DNA of 7,008 nucleotides from 2-12-FULL-41-16 sp964473715. Its GTDB lineage: Bacteria; Patescibacteriota; Patescibacteriia; Magasanikbacterales; UBA922. A program made the position numbers and the translations under genes. Shown piece after piece: positions 4,234 to 7,008 of the stretch (positions are counted from its first letter, which is position 1; the number at the start of each line of letters is the position of its first letter). The notes beneath the pieces are model-generated. The model was not told the origin of the DNA, searched no databases, and saw nothing but the letters and a program-made list of their open reading frames with translations. The stretch is from positions 1 through 7,008 of the forward strand of contig CAYYQC010000043.1 in NCBI GenBank assembly GCA_964473715.1. The letters run 5' to 3'.

Positions 4234-5712
4234 CTACCGTCCCAAATCCAGCGTATTGGTTACCCGGATCTGCTCCATGAATTCTGGCATGTGAGAAACA
4301 ATAATCACCGCACCTTCAAAGGCATCAATTGCTTTGGCAATGACTGGTAAATGACGGAAGTTAATATGATTAGTTGGCTCATCGAGAATTAAGAGGCCTG
4401 GTTGTTGCAATACAAAGCGCGCGTAGCAGAGTAACCCTTTTTGTCCTTCTGATAATGAACCGACCGTATTTTGCATGAGTTCATGAGTAAGCAAAAACGC
4501 TGCGCCAGTGGCGTAAATGGTTTGATTATCAGGCATGCCCATCATGGCTTTGAGCGAATTAAACACGGTTTCATTAAAATCTAAACCAGAAAAATCTTGG
4601 CGGTAATAGCCAACTTTTATATCTGGATTAATTTTCATGCCTGGTGCATCGCCAAGCGCAAGTGCTTTGAGCAAAGTACTTTTACCAATTCCATTTGGCC
4701 CGACAATTTGCAAACGATCACGGCGCCACATGCGATAATCAAAAGTTTTTTCCACTGGCTTGTGATTAACAAGTGCAGTCACACTTTTAAAATCACAGAC
4801 AGCGTCAGACCAATATTGGGCAGGAATGACAAAATCTTTAATAGTTTTATCATCGCGCTTTACTTCCACCATGTTTTCTTCATCTTCGGCTACTTCTTCC
4901 TTTAGCTTTGCCGCCAATTTACGCATCTTACCACCTTTGTGTGCAAAAAAGTTCACTTTATCTTTGCGGTCTTGAATGTTCCGTAATAATTGAGAGTTTT
5001 TTCGTTCTTCGCGTTCAATCTGTGCTGAGATTTCTTGCAAAACATCATCGTAGTTACCATTGTATTGTTCAACTTTTTTGGTATGAAAATCCAAGTTCAA
5101 AACGCCATCAGTGAATGAGTTCAAGAAAGCTGCGTCATGTGAAATAACTAAAACAGTTTTTTCATACATCATCAAAAAGTAGGTGAGCTGACCAATGCCA
5201 TCTGAATCTAAATTGTTCGTAGGCTCATCAAGCAAAAGAATATCTGGCGCTTGAATTAATGCGTGAGCAAGTAAAATACGCGCTTGTTGTCCGCCAGATA
5301 AATCACCAACTTTTTTATCAAGTGGTACATTTAGATGTACAACTTCCATGACATCTTTGGCTAATTTTTCTAAATTATATTTTTTTTCTGCAAAAGCTGT
5401 GGCAAAATATTCTAAAACTGTCAGGTCAAAATTTTCTTTGGGCATGACCTGATGTGCAATTGCTACACTGGCATTATCTCGAATATGAATTTTTCCACTC
5501 TGTGGTTTTAACATTTCACCATCAGAATCTTTTTGACCGGATTCACTTAAAAGAAGGTTGAAAATCGTACTTTTACCTGCGCCATTTTGACCCATAATGG
5601 TCACTTTGGCATTTTCACGCACGGAAAAATTTGCCTCATCTAAAATGGGCTTATCCTCTGTATAGGCAAAGGATACGTTCTCAAAGCGGATTATTACGTT
5701 ATTTGAAGCCAT
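4234..5712 (-). CDS. ABC-F family ATPase (ribosome-associated, Uup/EttA-like)
   Basis: 492 residues with two ABC domains, no membrane segment and a charged linker, the plan of ABC-F proteins, which act on ribosomes and are not transporters. Domain 1: Walker A GQNGAGKST (41-49), signature LSGGQ (138-142), Walker B ILLLDEP (158-164), His192. The linker is about 225-300, Lys/Glu-rich and helical, equivalent to the tRNA-contacting linker. Domain 2: Walker A GPNGIGKST (338-346), signature LSEGQ (419-424), Walker B LILDEP (441-446), His474. Oddities: the protein is short for the family (usually over 520), signature 2 has Glu for Gly, and the second D-loop reads NHIN instead of NHLD. Its start lies 9 bases from a TAATAT box, so the mRNA is almost leaderless. 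It is convergent with the lipoprotein gene (33-bp gap) and divergent from rpmG. The exact subfamily is not decidable by eye. Confidence 0.92.
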   Translation of the reverse strand: MASNNVIIRFENVSFAYTEDKPILDEANFSVRENAKVTIMGQNGAGKSTIFNLLLSESGQKDSDGEMLKPQSGKIHIRDNASVAIAHQVMPKENFDLTVLEYFATAFAEKKYNLEKLAKDVMEVVHLNVPLDKKVGDLSGGQQARILLAHALIQAPDILLLDEPTNNLDSDGIGQLTYFLMMYEKTVLVISHDAAFLNSFTDGVLNLDFHTKKVEQYNGNYDDVLQEISAQIEREERKNSQLLRNIQDRKDKVNFFAHKGGKMRKLAAKLKEEVAEDEENMVEVKRDDKTIKDFVIPAQYWSDAVCDFKSVTALVNHKPVEKTFDYRMWRRDRLQIVGPNGIGKSTLLKALALGDAPGMKINPDIKVGYYRQDFSGLDFNETVFNSLKAMMGMPDNQTIYATGAAFLLTHELMQNTVGSLSEGQKGLLCYARFVLQQPGLLILDEPTNHINFRHLPVIAKAIDAFEGAVIIVSHMPEFMEQIRVTNTLDLGR

Positions 5713-5715
5713 ATT

Positions 5716-5741
5716 GGCCTAATATTAGGCTAATTTAGGCC
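5716..5741. promoter_or_regulatory. Palindromic operator candidate over the ABC-F -10 box
   Basis: GCCTAATATTAGGC (5717-5730) is a perfect 14-bp palindrome that encloses the -10 box. A third half-site TTAGGCC (5735-5741) mirrors GGCCTAA at 5716-5722, so three copies of the GGCCTAA half-site fit within 26 bp. The placement would let a dimeric repressor block RNA polymerase. No regulator gene is visible in the window. Confidence 0.5.
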
Positions 5742-5750
5742 TTTTGTCAA
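5722..5750 (-). promoter_or_regulatory. Consensus promoter of the ABC-F gene
   Basis: On the minus strand, TTGACA (plus 5750-5745), a 17-base spacer and TAATAT (plus 5727-5722) form a near-perfect sigma-70 promoter. The predicted start at about 5715 is only about three bases before the ATG, leaving no room for a Shine-Dalgarno. Confidence 0.8.
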
Positions 5751-5765
5751 CCGGGATAGGGGAAC

Positions 5766-5794
5766 TTGACATTTGAGTCCTGCTTTGGTACACT
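5766..5794 (+). promoter_or_regulatory. Promoter of rpmG
   Basis: TTGACA (5766-5771), a 17-base spacer and TACACT (5789-5794). Its -35 box lies 15 bp from, and back to back with, the -35 box of the ABC-F promoter. Transcription would start at about 5801, giving a leader of about 80 nt. Confidence 0.75.
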
Positions 5795-5800
5795 TTTCCC

Positions 5801-5880
5801 AGTTTTGAGTAAACCCCAAGCAGTAGTTGGTAGCACTGTGCGGTTGGTTTGGCTCACCCTATTACCTTATATTTTCTGCT
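5801..5880 (+). promoter_or_regulatory. rpmG 5' leader with possible fold
   Basis: This is the only clearly long mRNA leader in the window. GAG plus AAACC (5807-5815) can pair with GGTTT plus CTC (5846-5855), enclosing CCAA/TTGG (5816-5819/5827-5830) and a small GCA/TGC hairpin (5833-5841). No Shine-Dalgarno precedes the ATG. It could be an autoregulatory ribosomal-protein leader, but the helices are short and the case is weak. Confidence 0.3.
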
Positions 5881-6036
5881 ATGTCACAAGACAACATGAT
5901 TAAACTGGAATGCACAGAGTGCAAAACAGTGAACTACTTTTCCAAAAAGAATAAAAAGATTCTCAAGAATCGTTTGGAAATGAGTAAATTCTGCAAGTGG
6001 TGCAATAAGCACACTATGCATAAAGAAACTAAATAA
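5881..6036 (+). CDS. rpmG: 50S ribosomal protein L33
   Basis: 51 residues, the usual size for L33, a small protein of the large ribosomal subunit near the E site. The sequence follows the family: IKLECTECKTVNYFSKKNKK, then RLEMSKFCKWCNKHTMHKETK. Two CxxC pairs (Cys11/Cys14 and Cys38/Cys41) make it the zinc-binding (C+) form. The ATG at 5881 gives the standard N-terminus; an upstream in-frame TTG at 5827 would add an 18-residue hydrophobic extension foreign to the family. It is monocistronic, with its own promoter and a strong terminator just after the stop. The divergent ABC-F gene is also translation-related. A zinc-form L33 is sometimes paired elsewhere with a zinc-free paralogue under zinc control; nothing here shows that. 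Confidence 0.95.
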   Translation: MSQDNMIKLECTECKTVNYFSKKNKKILKNRLEMSKFCKWCNKHTMHKETK

Positions 6037-6041
6037 ACCTT

Positions 6042-6075
6042 AAAACCCCTGTCGATTGACGGGGGTTTTATTTTG
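6042..6075 (+). terminator. Intrinsic terminator of rpmG
   Basis: AAAACCCCTGTC (6042-6053) pairs with GACGGGGGTTTT (6058-6069) over the loop GATT, 12 bp with one T-G wobble. TTTTATTTT follows. It begins 5 bp after the rpmG stop. Confidence 0.9.
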
Positions 6076-6089
6076 GGCTAAGCTACGGT

Positions 6090-6103
6090 CATAATTATCT
6101 TAT
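6090..6103 (+). promoter_or_regulatory. -10 box close to the start of the DUF1189-like gene
   Basis: CATAAT (6090-6095) ends eight bases before the ATG at 6104, so transcription would start at or next to the codon. The -35 region (about 6067-6072, TTTATT) is weak and overlaps the rpmG terminator tail. No Shine-Dalgarno is seen. Confidence 0.35.
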
Positions 6104-6922
6104 ATGAATTTCTTCAAAACAGTGTTTCGTAGTTTGTATGATTTTGCTTGGGTTCGTGAACAACGCCTGGCTAGTGTTAGTCGCGCGCTTGTTTTTTTTA
6201 GTTTAGTGGTTTTAATTGTGACTGCGGTTCAAGCCGCGCCAGTAATTTTCTATGGTCTGTCAAAAGGAGTTGATGAAGGCGCGCATTTTTTTGCTACAAA
6301 AGTACCTGATTTTAATGCGGTTTTGGAAAATGGCGAATTAAATGTTGAGCGATTGAAGCAACCGTTTGTGTATGAAGAGACTTTTGATGAAGGTGGGAAT
6401 ATTAAGATTTACATTGATACGGTTAGTACTTCTACACCAAGCGTGATAGATATTAAAGATGATAAAACTGGAATTGCATTTTTGGTAAATAAAAAAGAAT
6501 TCCAAATGTACGATGGTAGTCAGAAAAAAACTGAAATTCATGATTTTGCTTCTTTGGATGGTGGAAAAGGGGAGAAATCTGAACTTTCCAAAGATGATGT
6601 AGGGCAAGTAGTAAATAAAATTCAATCTGCGTTCATGCCATGGATTGCCACTGGAATTTTTATTCTCGCGCTTTTGGCCATGTGGGTGTTTAAATTTATT
6701 GGCGTATTATTTTGGTCTCTTATTTTCATGTGGATTGCAAAATCCATGGGAAGAAATTGGGAATATGGCCAAGTCTTTAAAATTGTTTTATACGCCATTG
6801 CCTTGCCAATGATTATTACCACGGTTTTGACTTGGGCAGGTTTGCATGTTCCTTTGCTCTACACCGTAATTTTGTGTGTGGTCATGTACATGGTCATAAA
6901 ATCTGACGAACTTAAGGCTTGA
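6104..6922 (+). CDS. DUF1189-like integral membrane protein
   Basis: 272 residues with the plan of the DUF1189 family: an N-terminal FFKTVFRSLYDFAWVRE segment, one membrane helix (about 27-49), an extracytoplasmic domain of about 125 residues (52-177, rich in Asp, Lys and Thr), and four closely packed C-terminal helices (about 178-196, 198-213, 224-243, 248-266). The loop KSMGRNWEYGQVFKIVLYAIALPMI (213-237) resembles the family's conserved R...Y.Q.F...LYA..LP stretch. The biochemical role of DUF1189 proteins is unknown. The gene stands alone between the rpmG terminator and tRNA-Trp. A near-leaderless start is likely because a CATAAT box lies just upstream. The family assignment is from remembered pattern, moderately sure; the membrane topology is clear from the sequence. 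Confidence 0.75.
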   Translation: MNFFKTVFRSLYDFAWVREQRLASVSRALVFFSLVVLIVTAVQAAPVIFYGLSKGVDEGAHFFATKVPDFNAVLENGELNVERLKQPFVYEETFDEGGNIKIYIDTVSTSTPSVIDIKDDKTGIAFLVNKKEFQMYDGSQKKTEIHDFASLDGGKGEKSELSKDDVGQVVNKIQSAFMPWIATGIFILALLAMWVFKFIGVLFWSLIFMWIAKSMGRNWEYGQVFKIVLYAIALPMIITTVLTWAGLHVPLLYTVILCVVMYMVIKSDELKA

Positions 6923-6929
6923 TTTTTTT

Positions 6930-6953
6930 GGCACTATCTGGTTAAATAGTGCC
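6930..6953. repeat. Perfect 8-bp hairpin just before tRNA-Trp
   Basis: GGCACTAT (6930-6937) pairs exactly with ATAGTGCC (6946-6953) over an 8-base loop. The T-tract lies before the stem on the plus strand and no T-tract follows on either strand, so it is not a normal terminator. It overlaps the place where the tRNA promoter would lie (TTGATT 6919-6924, TAAATA 6943-6948). Confidence 0.6.
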
Positions 6954-6956
6954 CAT

Positions 6957-7008
6957 GGGCGCGTCGTATAATGGTAGTACAAGGGTCTCCAAAACCTTTT
7001 GCGTCAGT
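6957..7008 (+). tRNA. tRNA-Trp (CCA anticodon), 5' portion, cut by the window edge
   Basis: The 5' acceptor strand is GGGCGCG (6957-6963). The D arm pairs GTAT with GTAC around AATGGTA, including the invariant GG. The anticodon stem AGGGT/ACCTT encloses the loop CTCCAAA, placing CCA at the anticodon with U33 before it. The variable region and the start of the T stem follow before the window ends just after the stem. CCA decodes UGG, in line with TGG being used for Trp in the genes here. The 3' acceptor strand is not visible. Confidence 0.88.

Noticed and set aside
5827..5880. TTG-initiated extension of rpmG
   Set aside because: L33 does not carry a hydrophobic N-terminal extension, and the ATG at 5881 matches the family start.
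6338..6982. Several minus-strand ORFs of 64-95 residues under the DUF1189-like gene
   Set aside because: Antisense shadows of a clear membrane-protein gene, one running into tRNA-Trp.

Overview
This window most resembles an AT-rich chromosome fragment from a small-genome candidate-phylum bacterium (Patescibacteria/CPR, Parcubacteria-like). That reading is an inference. It rests on the AT-rich protein genes, the near absence of Shine-Dalgarno sequences, tRNAs without an encoded CCA end, and the style of the short four-cysteine L33, the DUF1189-like protein and the compact ABC-F protein. The standard bacterial code fits: TGG is Trp, and TGA occurs only as a stop.

Layout from left to right. (1) Positions 1-42 are the 3' half of a tRNA-Thr(GGU) with a terminator, followed by a long imperfect hairpin at 79-143. 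(2) Positions about 145-660 are a clearly GC-richer segment. It carries one minus-strand four-helix membrane protein that, unlike its neighbours, has canonical Shine-Dalgarno sequences; it looks foreign. (3) Positions about 784-922 are a short structured RNA gene with its own promoter and terminator (RNA-A). (4) 969-1961 is an Ldh2/malate-lactate dehydrogenase family protein that lacks expected active-site residues, followed by a small three-helix membrane protein (1976-2275). (5) Positions about 2355-2846 are a long (~490 nt) structured RNA gene (RNA-B), whose first 46 nt match the start of RNA-A at 43 of 46 positions. (6) 2910-4200 is a two-gene surface cassette: a secreted protein with six exact 33-residue Cys repeats, overlapping by 8 nt a lipoprotein with a duplicated Cys/acidic module. 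(7) 4234-5712 (minus) is an ABC-F ATPase. It is transcribed divergently from rpmG (ribosomal protein L33, 5881-6036), and a perfect 14-bp palindrome lies on its -10 box. (8) 6104-6922 is a DUF1189-like membrane protein. (9) From 6957 there is the 5' part of a tRNA-Trp(CCA).

The translation-related genes (two tRNAs, L33, ABC-F) form an ordinary housekeeping background. The likely accessory parts are the GC-rich segment, the two related RNAs and the repeat-rich secreted cassette. The best candidate for something undescribed is the RNA pair: two independently promoted, independently terminated RNAs that share a nearly identical 5' hairpin domain but have different bodies (about 140 versus 490 nt). 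I could not match either to RNase P RNA, tmRNA, SRP RNA or 6S RNA by eye.
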